Source of the DNA: UPXZ01 sp049840795
Lineage (GTDB): Bacteria; Bacteroidota; Bacteroidia; Bacteroidales; Paludibacteraceae
Assembly (NCBI GenBank): GCA_049840795.1
Contig: JASGJK010000025.1
Coordinates: forward strand, 57,970-121,969
DNA: 64,000 bases
Direction: 5' to 3'
Shown: positions 1 through 10,502 of the stretch, one piece after another
Numbering within the stretch: position 1 is the stretch's first letter
Layout: the number at the start of each line of letters is the position of its first letter
The notes under the pieces: generated by a model
Seen by the model: only the letters and a program-made list of their open reading frames with translations
Database searches by the model: none
What the model was told of the DNA's origin: nothing
Translations under genes and position numbers: made by a program

Positions 1-770
1 CGGCTGAAGTTGTGCTTATTGATGCCACAACAGCAGGAACTTATTTAACAGGTTTAACTAATCCCGGTTCAGCTCCTCAGATATTTCCTTTGGACGAAAA
101 TTATTTTTATTTAGATGGACAGGCCACATATCCAACCCTTATTGATATGGATGGAAATGTATTAGACGGTTTCTACAATAATACAGCTGTATTAATAGAT
201 GAGATTACTAATCCGGGTACTACTATGACTATGAATGTCGGACACAACGGTTTGATTGAGTTTGAGCTTGGAGGCGATTATTTCTTTTTAATAGCAGCCA
301 CTAATACATTAGGAACCCCGGCATCGTCTTTCCGTTTGTTTAAATGGGCTAATGCAAATAAAGAATTTAGTGGTTTAGAAGCAATGTGGACATTCCCTGC
401 AGCCGGTATGGGTGCTATGTCAAATCCATATCGTACAGCTGTCCCATCGGTGAAAGTGGACGAAGCAGCCGGTATTGCTAAACTTTACCTTTATACAGGT
501 GAAAACGGATACGGTGTGTACGAGTTTGGTAAACTGTCTACCGGTCTGAAAGATAATTACAATAACGATGCGGTAAAAGTAACGCTTGCCGGTAAAACTT
601 TGAATTTAAGCGAAGAAGTAGCTAACGTTACCGTTTATTCCATTACAGGTCAGTTGGTAGCAAAAGCAGATAAAGTATCTTCTATTAATGTTTCTACAAG
701 CGGTGTTCTTTTAGTAAAAGCAACAACTTATAAAGGTGAAACAGCCCTTCATAAAGTTATTATCAAATAA
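1..770 (+). CDS. T9SS-exported protein, C-terminal part (5' end outside window)
   Basis: The frame is open from the window edge, so the start lies upstream and the visible part is about 255 residues. The last ~70 residues (from VTVYSITGQLVAKADKV to the end KVIIK) form a typical T9SS type-A sorting domain: a short beta-sandwich with an S/ITG-Q motif and a KxxIxK ending. The protein is therefore expected to be exported and attached to the surface or released by the Por system. The body is rich in Gly, Asn and aromatic residues (e.g. FRLFKWANANKEF, LYLYTGENGYGVYEFG) and looks like repeated beta-blades, perhaps a DUF4623-type propeller; this is a guess. It ends just before a strong terminator, so it is the last gene of its transcript. 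Confidence 0.75.
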   Translation, partial: AEVVLIDATTAGTYLTGLTNPGSAPQIFPLDENYFYLDGQATYPTLIDMDGNVLDGFYNNTAVLIDEITNPGTTMTMNVGHNGLIEFELGGDYFFLIAATNTLGTPASSFRLFKWANANKEFSGLEAMWTFPAAGMGAMSNPYRTAVPSVKVDEAAGIAKLYLYTGENGYGVYEFGKLSTGLKDNYNNDAVKVTLAGKTLNLSEEVANVTVYSITGQLVAKADKVSSINVSTSGVLLVKATTYKGETALHKVIIK

Positions 771-794
771 TATATAAGACAAATTAATCTATTC

Positions 795-826
795 AAAAAG
801 GTGGTGGAAATTCCACCACCTTTTTC
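795..826 (+). terminator. Rho-independent terminator
   Basis: Perfect 10-bp stem GGTGGTGGAA (800-809) / TTCCACCACC (811-820) with a minimal loop, preceded by A5 and followed by T5. It lies 25 nt after the stop of the first gene. A-tract and T-tract on opposite sides would allow it to act on both strands. Confidence 0.85.
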
Positions 827-2467
827 TTATTCCACCACTCCCTCTTATGTCACAATTCGTTTATATTCTCTTTTTCAATACTATATAACAATGAAAAAGC
901 TATATTCATTTCTTTTTCTTTTTATTTCTTCTGTTCTTGCCCTCCAAGCGCAAACATTAGAAATGGATGGAGTCATATTTACGATTGATTCCCTCGAAAA
1001 CCATCAAGTAGGACCCAGTACGCAATATACATCTATCCGATTAACTGCGCCAAGCAAACGTATTGATGTGTTTTTTATAAAAACGGACTTGAAAAATCCA
1101 AATATCGAAATCAGGGCAGCATTAGGAAGAGATTCAATCTATACCGGCGAAAAACCATCGTCTGTAGCCCAGCGCAAATTCAACCGAGAGCGCCTATTAT
1201 TTTGCAGGAACCAATGGTGACTTTTACTCAACTTCAGGTTATATAGGATACCCTGTAAGCGGCAATATCATAGAAAAAGAAATTGCAAAAGTTCCCGGAA
1301 GCCGTAATGTCTTCGCTATCGACGACCAAAAAACTCCTTATATTGGTGTAATGAGTTATCAAGGATATGTGCAATCAGGCTCGTCAAAATGGACGATAAA
1401 TACTGTAAACCATTTACGTGAAGAGAATCAGCTGGTGTTATTTAATCAGCACAACGGCAAATACACTCATACTAATGCATACGGAACAGAGGTGCTGATA
1501 GAATTGGAAAATGGTTACGAGTGGGGAAGCAATAAAACATTAAAGGCTAAAGTTCTCAAAATAGAAAAGGGAATAGGAAATATGGCTATTCCTAAAGGAA
1601 AAGTAGTACTTTCAGGACACGGAACAGGTGCAGATGAACTAAATCAATTATCAATAGGAGATGAAGTCGATGTGTTTTTAGGTATTACATTAAATGCCAA
1701 CAATACAATAAATTACACTCAAATGACCGGAGGCGATAATTATGCAACTATGCTCTTAAATGGTGTTGTGGAACAATCAAGCGTTTGGAATGAACTGCAT
1801 CCGCGTACCGGTTTAGGATATAGTCAAACAGGAGATACGTTAATTTTCTGCGTTGTTGATGGACGCGGTGTTTCGATTGGTGCGACAACAAAACAACTTG
1901 CCCAAATAATGAAAAGCGCCGGAGCTTATACCGCCTTTAATATGGACGGAGGTGGTTCAAGTTGTATGTATGTGGCGGAATATGGCGGTCCTGTAAATAA
2001 AACAAGCGATGGTACAGAAAGAGCGGTAGCAAATAGTATTTTTGTTGTTTCAACTGCTCCTACAGACAATGAAATCGTTACCATTAAACCCTATAAATCC
2101 TCCATTTCATTACCAATCTACGGTGAATATACACCGCAATTCCGTGCTTACAATCAATATGGTGTGCTTTTAACCCCCGATTTACAAAATGTAGTTCTCA
2201 CTTGTCCGGCATCATTAGGTACTATCGAAGGAAATAAATTTATTGCTACAGGACATACGCCGGGAAATATCATAGCCACATACAACGGAAATATTACAGC
2301 TACCATAGCCGTAAATTTTGAGCCTGTTTCAAAAATACAAATACGCTTAGATTCTGTGATTGTGGACAACAGAAAAGAATATCCTGTTGAAGTAGTCGCT
2401 ACAACTACAAGTGGAGACACTCCAATTTCGTCAAATGCGTTAAGTTGGAGCGTTGATAATAATTAAA

Positions 2468-3470
2468 AATGATTATCCGGTATTTCGCCTAAAATGATTA
2501 TCTTTGTAAGAACTAATGATAAAAGACATGAATTTACTAAATTTTGTTGCACAATATCCAGACGAAACAAGTTGTAGAGTAAAATTTAAAGAGTATCGCG
2601 ACCAACAAGGCGTTGTTTGTCCTCATTGTGGCGGAACAAATCATTATTGGAAGAAAGATAAAGAATGCTATGAATGTAAAAAATGCGGTAAACGTCAAAG
2701 TTTACGTGCCAATACAGTAATGCATGGTTCACAATTGCCATTTCGTTATTGGTTTATAGCCATTCACTTGCTGACAAGCACAAAGAAAAGCTTTTCAGCG
2801 GCTGAACTCCAACGACAGTTGGGTCATAAACGCTATGAACCAATTTGGACTTTGCTTCATAAGCTACGTGAGATTATGGGCAAGCGGGATGAAATATATT
2901 CATTATCAGGTGTCATTGAATTAGATGAAGGTTTCTTTTCAACAGAAACTCCTGACAATGAAAAGAAAAAGCCATTGAAAAGAGGTCGTGGAAGTCAGAA
3001 AAAAAGCAAAGTCCTTGTAATGGCAGAAAGTCAACCCGTTGAAGGACAAACGACCAAAACAGGTAAGCCAAGACAAGTGGGACATATCAAAATGATTGTT
3101 ATAAATGACTTAAAATCAGCTACAATAACCTCATTGGTTGAAAACAATGTAACTAAAGAATCAACCATTGATTCTGACGATTCAACTTCTTACGTCAAAT
3201 TAAAAGATATTGTCAAAGAGCACCGACCACAAGTAATACCAAAAGAAGAAATTGGAAAGGTATTACCTTGGTTCATATAGCAATCAGTAACGCTAAACGA
3301 ATGTTACTGGATATTTATCACGATATTAAACCTGAATATCTTCAAAATTATCTGAACGAATTCTGTTACAAATTCAATAGAAGATACTTTGGTGAAAATT
3401 TATTTGACAGGCTTATGATAGCATCGGTTACATACAAAAATCAATTTAGGTAACACAGCGGATAATCATA
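2468..3470 (+). mobile_element. IS1595-family insertion sequence, ~1.0 kb
   Basis: Ends are inverted: AATGATTATCCGG (2468) and CGGATAATCAT (3459-3469). The flanks TAATTAAA (2460-2467) and TAATGAAA (3471-3478) match 7 of 8, consistent with the 8-bp target duplication known for IS1595. Removing the element and one repeat restores the reading of the host glycosidase against its paralogue. The single mismatch in the duplication implies the insertion is not brand new. A second copy of AATGATTATC lies inside the left end (2493-2502), overlapping a TATCTTTG promoter-like box (2499-2506). The same termini bound the MITEs found later in the window. Confidence 0.85.
2516..3453 (+). pseudogene. IS1595-family transposase, frameshifted
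   Basis: The N-terminal zinc ribbon is clear (CPHCGG...CYECKKCGKRQSL), followed by the ISXO2/IS1595 transposase core: RYWFIAIHLL, then the first catalytic Asp in VIELDEGFF. The frame breaks near 3270: the first part ends LPWFI-stop at 3280, and the remainder (VHIAISNAKRMLLDIYHDIK...NRRYFGENLFDRL) runs in the next frame to 3453. Restoring one G in the GG at 3270-3271 joins the halves. The C-terminal Asn/Lys-rich catalytic segment is otherwise present. If the frameshift is a consensus error, the transposase is probably active and could mobilise the MITEs sharing its ends. Confidence 0.85.
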
Positions 3471-4462
3471 TAATGAAATTTGCAGTGTTGTAAATGGCTG
3501 TGTAAAAGCTATTAAAAATGGAACAACAAAAGTTATCGGGAAAATCGATGATGTTACAGATGAAATCAAAATAAATGTTCAAAATCCGTCTGCACCCACA
3601 ATGGTTGGCGATAGCTTAAAGGTTTCTGATTGGGTCTTGTCTTCATCTTCATTTTTAGGAGCTGTGTTTAATCAAAACAACTTGCCTGCGGAATGGAAAC
3701 ACGGAGCTGCTGTTAATTTCACGCATGCTTCAGGACGTTCTCCATTTATAAAACTAACTAATCAGCGGGTATTTTATGGACTCCCCGATACAATAAAACT
3801 AGTATTAAATATTGGGAATATGGGCATTTCCAGAGCTATTGTTTCCCTGAGAGCTAACAACTCAGCTACTTCAGTATCTACCGAGTTCAACAGTTTTGTT
3901 CAAAATAAAGATTTTTCATTAGATATACCGGTGGATAAATTATTCGCTACCGATGACAAAGCCATTTATCCCATTTGGTTTGACAATGTTAATTTTTATC
4001 TGAACGCGTCGGCAATGACTATAGGACAATCCTATACTTTAGCGATAAAGGATATATTGTTAGTCTATAACGGTTATATCGAAACACGCGTTTCCGCGTT
4101 AAAAACCACGCGTTTTAATATTTATCCGAATCCGATTGTAAACAAGATATTAAATTTACAACTCAAACAAAACTTTTCTCAGACGATAAAAATTGAAATA
4201 TACAATTCATTAGGACAAAGAGTTGAAAACAGACAATACGGGCGTTATGCTGGAGGAGTTATTCCCATACAAGTAAGCAATCTTGCACCTGGAACTTATT
4301 TGATCAAGGTGTACGAAAATGAGGAGTATGATATTGCGAAATTTGTTGTCAAATAAATTGTCAAATCAATATCGGGAGTTAAATTCTATTAGAATGTGCC
4401 ATCCTTTATTTAGAATGATGATAATCTCGGATTAATAGCAAACAAAATTAATTAACACAAAA

Positions 4463-6982
4463 ATGAATTTTCGTATAAAATATTTAATAATAATTTTTGC
4501 CGGATTGGTATTGTCAAACAATGTCAAAGCCGGAAACATCGACATTTGGGGAGTTACAAAAACCATCGACACACTCGAATACAAACAAGTAGGACCCGGC
4601 ATAATGTATTCTCGCTTTAAACTGCCTCAATATCCGTTATCGGTTTATATGATGACAGTTGATTTGAATAATCCGTATAATTTGATTGAAACTTTTCAAG
4701 CGGGCGAGCAACTTGGTAAAACCGAAGCGATGACTACTGCTTTTAACCGATTGAATACGGTCAATCATCGACCTATAGGAAGTGTAAACGGAAACTTTTG
4801 GGTTGTGTCCGGGCAAAATCAACCTACAGAACTTCTTGGATTTCCATATAGCGGTACTATGAGAAACGGTGAAATGATAACGATGCCAAGTACTTGGAAT
4901 AGAGGGCGTGCAGAAACCGCCGAGGGACTTCTGCAAGAAATAGGTTTTGCTGTGATTGATGAGAATAAAAAAGTGTGGATTGATGATATGGGATTTAACG
5001 GGAAAGTTACTATTGACGGCTTGGGAGATTATTCTATTTCTGAAATAAATAGAATAAGAAAAGCAAATCAGATTGTACTTTATAATGGATTCTTAGGTGC
5101 AATAGCAACACATTCGGACGATACGGGAATCGAAGTATTTGTAACTCCTAAAGCAGGACAAAGCTGGGGAGTAGGTGGTGATGTGGAATGTGAAGTTGTC
5201 AGTATTATAAAAGATAAAGGAGCCAACTCTGTTCCAACAGGGCAAACTGTTCTATCAGGACAAGGTACCGGACGTACTTTTCTTGAGAACCTCTCTGTTG
5301 GACAAACAGTAAAGGTAAATATGAAAATTTCCACTCTATTGGACAATACAGCAGTTTATGCCAAACAGATGGTTACCGGAAATGCGTTGGTAATGAAAAA
5401 TGGCGAGTTAACTGTCCGGAATACGAACGAAGCTTATAACTCTCAACTTTACCCCAGAACGGGTATAGGTATGTCTCAAGACGGAAAAACATTATATTTA
5501 ATCGTCATTGATAAAATGGGTGGTTCCATAGGAGCGAATACAACCACCATGTGTGGAATTCTTAAATCTTGCGGCGCTTGGAATGCGACTTCGATGGACG
5601 GAGGTGGCTCAGCTCAAATGATGCTGGATGGAGCAATAGTCAATAAACCGGCTGACGGTAAAGAAAGAGCAGTGGCGAATGGCTGGTTTGTAATGCACAG
5701 TGCGCCGGATGATAATGTTGTAGCTAAAATTGAATTTGAAGACCTTAAAATAGAAGTGCCTTATTTTGCATCATACAATCCTTCTATTTTAGCTTATAAT
5801 CAGTATGGAGTTTTGATTAATGATAGCCTGAGTGATTTTACGCTAAGTTGTGATGCCTCATTGGGAAAAATTGTTGATGGAAAAACATTTGTAAGTTCAG
5901 CGAATTCGGTTCCCGGTTTGCTTACGGCGCATTATGGCAATGTGTCGGTATCAAAACTTGTAAATATTATAGCTTCAGATGTTACTATCAAATTAGATTC
6001 AGTATTGATAGATAGCAGAAGAGAATACCCGATAGACGTGAACAGCTCTAACGGAACCACTACAATGCCGATTGATCCGGCTGCGTTAATTTGGACGGTG
6101 AAAGACCCGGAAATATGCTCCGTAACACAAGGAGTACTTAAAGGATTAAAAAACGGAAAAACAACGATAATGGGGAATTTAGGTACTTACAATGATAGTT
6201 TGAAAGTCACCGTAGAAATTCCGGAGTCGGGCAAAATACTTTTTGATGATTTTAAGACGGATAATTGGATACTGTCTGCCTCATCAGCTCTGAATGCTGC
6301 CATCACCAACTCTAATCTGCCTGTAAACTGGAATACCGGACTGAATATCGATTTTACTTATACTTCTACAAGGGCGCCATTTTTGAAACTATCAAGGGAT
6401 ATTCCGTTTTATAGTTTACCTGACACATTGAAAATAGGTGTTAATATTGGAGATATTATACTTTCAAGAGTTGTTTTATCCTTACGAGCCAATAATTCTA
6501 CATCAAGTACAACAAAGGAATTCAATTCTTTTCAGCAAAACACCGATACTTATTTTACCTTGCCGCTGGAAGATGTGTTCAATACTTCCGATATAGCAAT
6601 TTACCCCGTAAGATTTGAATATCTGAATTTTTATTTAGGTGCGCAAACGGCTTCACAAGCGTATAGGTTAAGCCTCAAAGACATTACGCTTTGTTACAAA
6701 GGTATGGATGTGACTTATTATTCGCCGGAGAAAGTTTCATTGTTCCAAGTCTATCCTAATCCGGTAAAGAATGAACTTCACGTGAGATTTGACGGAAAAT
6801 ATCATCCTACGCAAATCAAACTTTATCATTTAACAGGGAAATTAATACAAACGTTTGACTGTCAAGAATATGTTGGCAATGAAGTGTCGCTGCCTATGCA
6901 AAAACTTGCGGCAGGCACATATTTGTTGAGTATAGAGCAAAATGGACGGCTGCTTGAGTCCATAAAAATAAATAAACATTAA
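4463..6982 (+). CDS. Phosphodiester glycosidase (NAGPA-type) exported by T9SS
   Basis: 839 residues. An N-terminal signal peptide (residues 1-23, ending VKA) is followed by the NAGPA domain (about 30-390). The latter contains NGNFWV, PRTGIGMSQDG, LYLIVIDKMGG and the signature SMDGGGSAQM, where family members place the catalytic site acting on phosphodiester-linked sugars. The middle (about 400-590) holds Ig-like strands, then comes a ~180-residue jelly-roll-like segment (LFDDFKTDNW...), and a T9SS sorting domain at 755-839 (VYPNPVKNELHV ... GTYLLSI). It is the intact paralogue of the broken gene just upstream and lies 4 nt before the next gene, so it probably starts a three-gene unit ending with an amidase. 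This suggests cell-wall or glycan processing outside the cell; the substrate is unknown. Confidence 0.8.
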   Translation: MNFRIKYLIIIFAGLVLSNNVKAGNIDIWGVTKTIDTLEYKQVGPGIMYSRFKLPQYPLSVYMMTVDLNNPYNLIETFQAGEQLGKTEAMTTAFNRLNTVNHRPIGSVNGNFWVVSGQNQPTELLGFPYSGTMRNGEMITMPSTWNRGRAETAEGLLQEIGFAVIDENKKVWIDDMGFNGKVTIDGLGDYSISEINRIRKANQIVLYNGFLGAIATHSDDTGIEVFVTPKAGQSWGVGGDVECEVVSIIKDKGANSVPTGQTVLSGQGTGRTFLENLSVGQTVKVNMKISTLLDNTAVYAKQMVTGNALVMKNGELTVRNTNEAYNSQLYPRTGIGMSQDGKTLYLIVIDKMGGSIGANTTTMCGILKSCGAWNATSMDGGGSAQMMLDGAIVNKPADGKERAVANGWFVMHSAPDDNVVAKIEFEDLKIEVPYFASYNPSILAYNQYGVLINDSLSDFTLSCDASLGKIVDGKTFVSSANSVPGLLTAHYGNVSVSKLVNIIASDVTIKLDSVLIDSRREYPIDVNSSNGTTTMPIDPAALIWTVKDPEICSVTQGVLKGLKNGKTTIMGNLGTYNDSLKVTVEIPESGKILFDDFKTDNWILSASSALNAAITNSNLPVNWNTGLNIDFTYTSTRAPFLKLSRDIPFYSLPDTLKIGVNIGDIILSRVVLSLRANNSTSSTTKEFNSFQQNTDTYFTLPLEDVFNTSDIAIYPVRFEYLNFYLGAQTASQAYRLSLKDITLCYKGMDVTYYSPEKVSLFQVYPNPVKNELHVRFDGKYHPTQIKLYHLTGKLIQTFDCQEYVGNEVSLPMQKLAAGTYLLSIEQNGRLLESIKINKH

Positions 6983-6986
6983 ATCC

Positions 6987-7892
6987 ATGAGAATAAAAAC
7001 CATCTTTTTTTTAGCCTTATTGAGCTTCAGCTTGTTATCAGCTCAGAAAATAACTGTAAAAACTCAAAATGAAATCGTGCTGAACGCCGCTGCTTATTAT
7101 CCGACTCTGAATAACGACGGAAGTAAGCTACTCTTTTCATCCGAAAGCTACAACGGATTATTTCTGTATGATTTTAATACAGGAAAAACAACGGAAATTT
7201 CAAAAGCGATAAATGCGGGATATTATCCTGTTTTTAGCGCTGATGACACCAAAATATTCTACAAAAATACCAACTTAGATAATCGACTTCGATACGATGC
7301 CTTGGAGAGTTACGATGTAATGACAGGTAAACAACAGCAGATGCTCGCTCCTCAACGAAATCTGCGTCAGGCGCAAAGCTACCATAACGGAATACTTGTT
7401 CTGACAGGAAAAAATTTGGTGAAATCTACTTTTGGAAAGAGTAGTAAGACTATTTCTGTATACGTGAGTTCTGAAGATTTAAGCATTTACATCTACAACA
7501 ATGGTGTAAAAAAACAAATAAAGCCTCTTTCGGGGAGCAACAACTATATATGGGTATCGCTTTCACCTGACAATAAAAAAATCTTGTTCACTGCAACAGG
7601 AAAAGGTACTTACATCTGCGATCTCAGTGGAAAAGTTATTTCTTCATTAGGATATCTGAACGCGCCGGTTTGGTATAACAACGAGTATATTGCCGGTATG
7701 CAAGACAAGGATAACGGCGAATATGTCATTTCATCATCTGTTGTTATGACGTCCACCGATGGAAAAATAAGACAGCAAATAAGCAATCCGAAGCATATCG
7801 CGATGTATCCAACTTGCTCTTCTAAGTCAGGAAGAATAATTTACAATACATTGGAGGGTAAATTATATATATCAGAAATAGAAATTAAATAA
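6987..7892 (+). CDS. Exported WD40-like (PD40/TolB-type) beta-propeller protein
   Basis: 301 residues with a clear signal peptide (MRIKTIFFLALLSFSLLSAQ). The mature part carries repeated blades of PD40 type: YPTLNNDGSKLLFSSESYNG, YYPVFSADDTKIFYKN, WVSLSPDNKKILFTATGKG and YPTCSSKSGRIIYNTLEG. Such propellers usually bind proteins or glycans rather than catalyse. It has no T9SS domain, unlike its neighbours, so a periplasmic location is likely. It starts 4 nt after the glycosidase and ends 12 nt before the amidase, so the three are almost certainly co-transcribed and may act on the same substrate. Confidence 0.75.
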   Translation: MRIKTIFFLALLSFSLLSAQKITVKTQNEIVLNAAAYYPTLNNDGSKLLFSSESYNGLFLYDFNTGKTTEISKAINAGYYPVFSADDTKIFYKNTNLDNRLRYDALESYDVMTGKQQQMLAPQRNLRQAQSYHNGILVLTGKNLVKSTFGKSSKTISVYVSSEDLSIYIYNNGVKKQIKPLSGSNNYIWVSLSPDNKKILFTATGKGTYICDLSGKVISSLGYLNAPVWYNNEYIAGMQDKDNGEYVISSSVVMTSTDGKIRQQISNPKHIAMYPTCSSKSGRIIYNTLEGKLYISEIEIK

Positions 7893-7904
7893 TAAGCAAG
7901 CGTA

Positions 7905-10316
7905 ATGAAAAAATATATTTTAAGCGGGATTTTTTTATTTGTGACATTTTTAATTTCGGCACAAGATTTAACCGGTGTAAGAATTTACATTAATCCGGGG
8001 CACGGCGGATATGATGGTGATGACAGAAATATCGTTATAGCTCCATATACGTCGGGCGACAAAAACGGTTTTTGGGAATCGCAGAGTAATTTAGACAAGG
8101 GTCAACAGCTGAAAACAATGCTTGACGAGGCAGGTACAACGACGTTTATATCAAGAACAACCAACACAACTGCCGATGATTTGCCACTTTCGCAAATTGT
8201 TGCTGCAGCAAATACGGCAAATGCCGATTTTATGCTTTCCATACATAGTAACGCCGGAAATGGTACGGCAAATCACGTATTGATGCTTTATGCCGGAAAA
8301 GATGCTAACGACACCTATACTTATCCGAGTGCTACACCATGGTCGGATAAGAGCCGCGACATCAGCACTGTGATTGCGCAAGAGCTTTATACGAATAAAA
8401 TCACAAACTGGACTTCGAATTATACTGTAAGGGGCGACAAAACATTTGGTAGAACTGCGATGGGCTGGAGCGACGGCTATGGAGTATTACGTGGCTTAAC
8501 GGTTCCGGGAGTTATCTCCGAAGGGGCAATGCATGATTATATTCCCGAAGCGTACCGATTGATGAATATGGAATACAAATATTTGGAAGCATGGCATTTT
8601 TACAAAACATTCTGTACGTATTTCAAATCGGCACAAATACCTACCGGAATGATTGCCGGCGCTGTCAAAGATCGATTTTTGCTTAACGAGTCTTCGTATA
8701 ATAAAGTAGGAACTGATATTTCATTGCCTGTAAACGGTGCGAAAGTAACACTTCTACCCAATAATATCTCTTACACAACGGACAACTTGAATAACGGTGT
8801 TTATCTATTCAAAAATCTTCAACCCGGAAATTATACCGTGATAACTGAACATACTGCCTATCATTCGGATACAACGGATGTTACGGTTACTGCGAACAAT
8901 GTTACATACAGCAATGTAAGTTTGAATAAAATCAGAAATACGCCTCCTGCTGTGGTTGATTATTCACCTAAAGTAGCATTAACCGACAGTGTTTTAGCGG
9001 GAGCTTCCGTTTGGATAAAATTTAATTGGGATATTGATCCTGCAAGCGCACAACAGGCTTTTCATATTTCACCGGCTGTGAGTGGTAAATTTGTTTTTGA
9101 AGATTCATATTTTTCAATGAGATTTGTTCCGGACAAACCGCTGAATAAATCTACGGTTTATACTGTTACATTGTCGAAATCGTTAAGTCATTTCGATGGT
9201 TTATCTATGGAAAATGATTTTAGTTTTAAGTTTAAAACAGCTTCCAGAAATGAATTGAAACTTATAGCGGCGTATCCAATGCCGAACGAAACGAACGTTG
9301 ATTATTATTTACCAACTTTCACTTTTGTTTTCGACAAACAACTCCAAACTGCCGAACTTATAAATGGGGTGCAGGTTTATGATAAAAACGGAGTCATTGT
9401 AGCAAAGGGTTCTCGCTCATTAAGACATAATACGGTTAAATCACCTTATGGTTCTACTCTATTTACTCTTACACAAAGTTTAGTGCCGGGAGAAAATTAC
9501 ATCGTTAAATTAGCAAAAGGGATTCAGGATATTGACGGAGTATATCTTCCTGATACATTGCGCATCCCGTTTACAGCATCCAATGAACGGATTACAGATA
9601 AAAATATAGCCGAGAACTTTGAAACGGACAACAGAATGTCGTTTAATAATACTGAAAGTAAAAATATCTCATCTGCTTCTGTAAAAAAATCTTCTTCAAC
9701 AAAATTATTTAACTCCTATAGTTATAATTTGGTTTATGATTTTGGTACAAATACAAGTGGAGAAGCAGTGTATAATTTTAATGAACCAACTGTAAAAATG
9801 ACGCATGATTCCGTAGCCGGTCTTCATGTTTATGGTGATCTGTCCGGTAACGAATTGTTCCTGATACTTCGCTCTGCCGATGACGTAAAATACATAAAAA
9901 CAGATAGTTTACATCACAATGGTTGGAAATTTGCAGAAACAGACCTTAAAGTATTGAATAGTGGTACAGACTATTATTTGTCGGGAGTAAAGATTAAACA
10001 AACTTCTGCACCTCTTTCTAATAACGGAAGTATTTTCATCGATAATTTGTTGGTGTATAGTAAAATTGTGTCCTCAGTTGTAAATCCTGAAACGATAAAA
10101 TTAAGAATATATCCAAATCCGGTATCTGATGTTTTACGTTTCTCTTATGAATCAACTACGGTGGCTAAATTCAGGTTGTATTCGTTGAATGGGGTGTTTG
10201 TAAAAGAAACTTTGGGGAATGAGATGAATGTGATGGATTTATTGTCCGGTACTTATGTTATACAATCTACCATTGACGGAGTAAATGTGAGTTGTCCTGT
10301 TATCATTGCTCACTAA
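7905..10316 (+). CDS. N-acetylmuramoyl-L-alanine amidase, multidomain, T9SS-exported
   Basis: 803 residues. Signal peptide 1-20, then an Amidase_3 zinc domain (about 24-245) with the expected metal and catalytic motifs: NPGHGG (first His), WESQSN (Glu), LSIHSN (second His) and ISEGAMHD (catalytic Glu). It should cleave the muramoyl-L-alanine bond of peptidoglycan. The catalytic domain is followed by a carboxypeptidase-regulatory-like fold (GAKVTLLPN...GVYLFKNLQPGNYTV), two SbsA/Big_5-type Ig domains (about 345-555) and a T9SS sorting domain (LRIYPNPVSDVLRF ... GTYVIQS). A surface-exported amidase is more likely to attack foreign or shed peptidoglycan than the cell's own. Last gene of the unit; an intrinsic terminator follows. 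Confidence 0.87.
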   Translation: MKKYILSGIFLFVTFLISAQDLTGVRIYINPGHGGYDGDDRNIVIAPYTSGDKNGFWESQSNLDKGQQLKTMLDEAGTTTFISRTTNTTADDLPLSQIVAAANTANADFMLSIHSNAGNGTANHVLMLYAGKDANDTYTYPSATPWSDKSRDISTVIAQELYTNKITNWTSNYTVRGDKTFGRTAMGWSDGYGVLRGLTVPGVISEGAMHDYIPEAYRLMNMEYKYLEAWHFYKTFCTYFKSAQIPTGMIAGAVKDRFLLNESSYNKVGTDISLPVNGAKVTLLPNNISYTTDNLNNGVYLFKNLQPGNYTVITEHTAYHSDTTDVTVTANNVTYSNVSLNKIRNTPPAVVDYSPKVALTDSVLAGASVWIKFNWDIDPASAQQAFHISPAVSGKFVFEDSYFSMRFVPDKPLNKSTVYTVTLSKSLSHFDGLSMENDFSFKFKTASRNELKLIAAYPMPNETNVDYYLPTFTFVFDKQLQTAELINGVQVYDKNGVIVAKGSRSLRHNTVKSPYGSTLFTLTQSLVPGENYIVKLAKGIQDIDGVYLPDTLRIPFTASNERITDKNIAENFETDNRMSFNNTESKNISSASVKKSSSTKLFNSYSYNLVYDFGTNTSGEAVYNFNEPTVKMTHDSVAGLHVYGDLSGNELFLILRSADDVKYIKTDSLHHNGWKFAETDLKVLNSGTDYYLSGVKIKQTSAPLSNNGSIFIDNLLVYSKIVSSVVNPETIKLRIYPNPVSDVLRFSYESTTVAKFRLYSLNGVFVKETLGNEMNVMDLLSGTYVIQSTIDGVNVSCPVIIAH

Positions 10317-10420
10317 ATGCGATGTTGATTTAGACACAAGAGAAACTTATTTTCAAGACAACCAAAATGATATTTTTGGCGTGAATGTTTGGTTAGTGGG
10401 TGGATATTTTAAAGATGAAG

Positions 10421-10467
10421 AGAAGAGGCTTCTCTATTTTGAGACAGCCTCTTCTTCATTTGTTTTT
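10421..10467. terminator. Terminator between convergent genes
   Basis: Stem AGAAGAGGCT (10421-10430) / AGCCTCTTCT (10445-10454) followed by a T-rich stretch. It sits between the amidase (+) and the frd/sdh B gene (-), whose 3' ends face each other. Confidence 0.6.
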
Positions 10468-10502
10468 ATAAAAGCCCAATACAATATCAGACTAAGAAAT
10501 TC

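Larger units (their letters stand above)
891..4356 (+). pseudogene. Phosphodiester glycosidase (NAGPA-type) with T9SS domain, disrupted
   Basis: Start taken at ATG 891 (MKKLYSF... signal peptide ending LQAQ). The protein is a paralogue of the intact 839-residue gene immediately downstream: both share VGP near the N-terminus, NGDF/NGNF, PRTGLGYSQ/PRTGIGMSQ, and the family signature MDGGGSS near the catalytic pocket of the NAGPA (N-acetylglucosamine-1-phosphodiester glycosidase) fold. Two lesions are visible. First, a one-base shift near 1172: the upstream frame stops at 1220, while STESAYYFAGTNGDFY continues from 1180 in another frame. Second, an IS1595-type insertion at 2468-3470 splits the codons for ...SVDNN and EICSV.... 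The 3' part (3475-4356) resumes in frame and ends in a T9SS sorting domain. The gene is inactive as given. Confidence 0.85.

Noticed and set aside
801..1220. Reading frame beginning at GTG 801
   Set aside because: The first 30 codons run through the terminator hairpin; the signal peptide begins at ATG 891.
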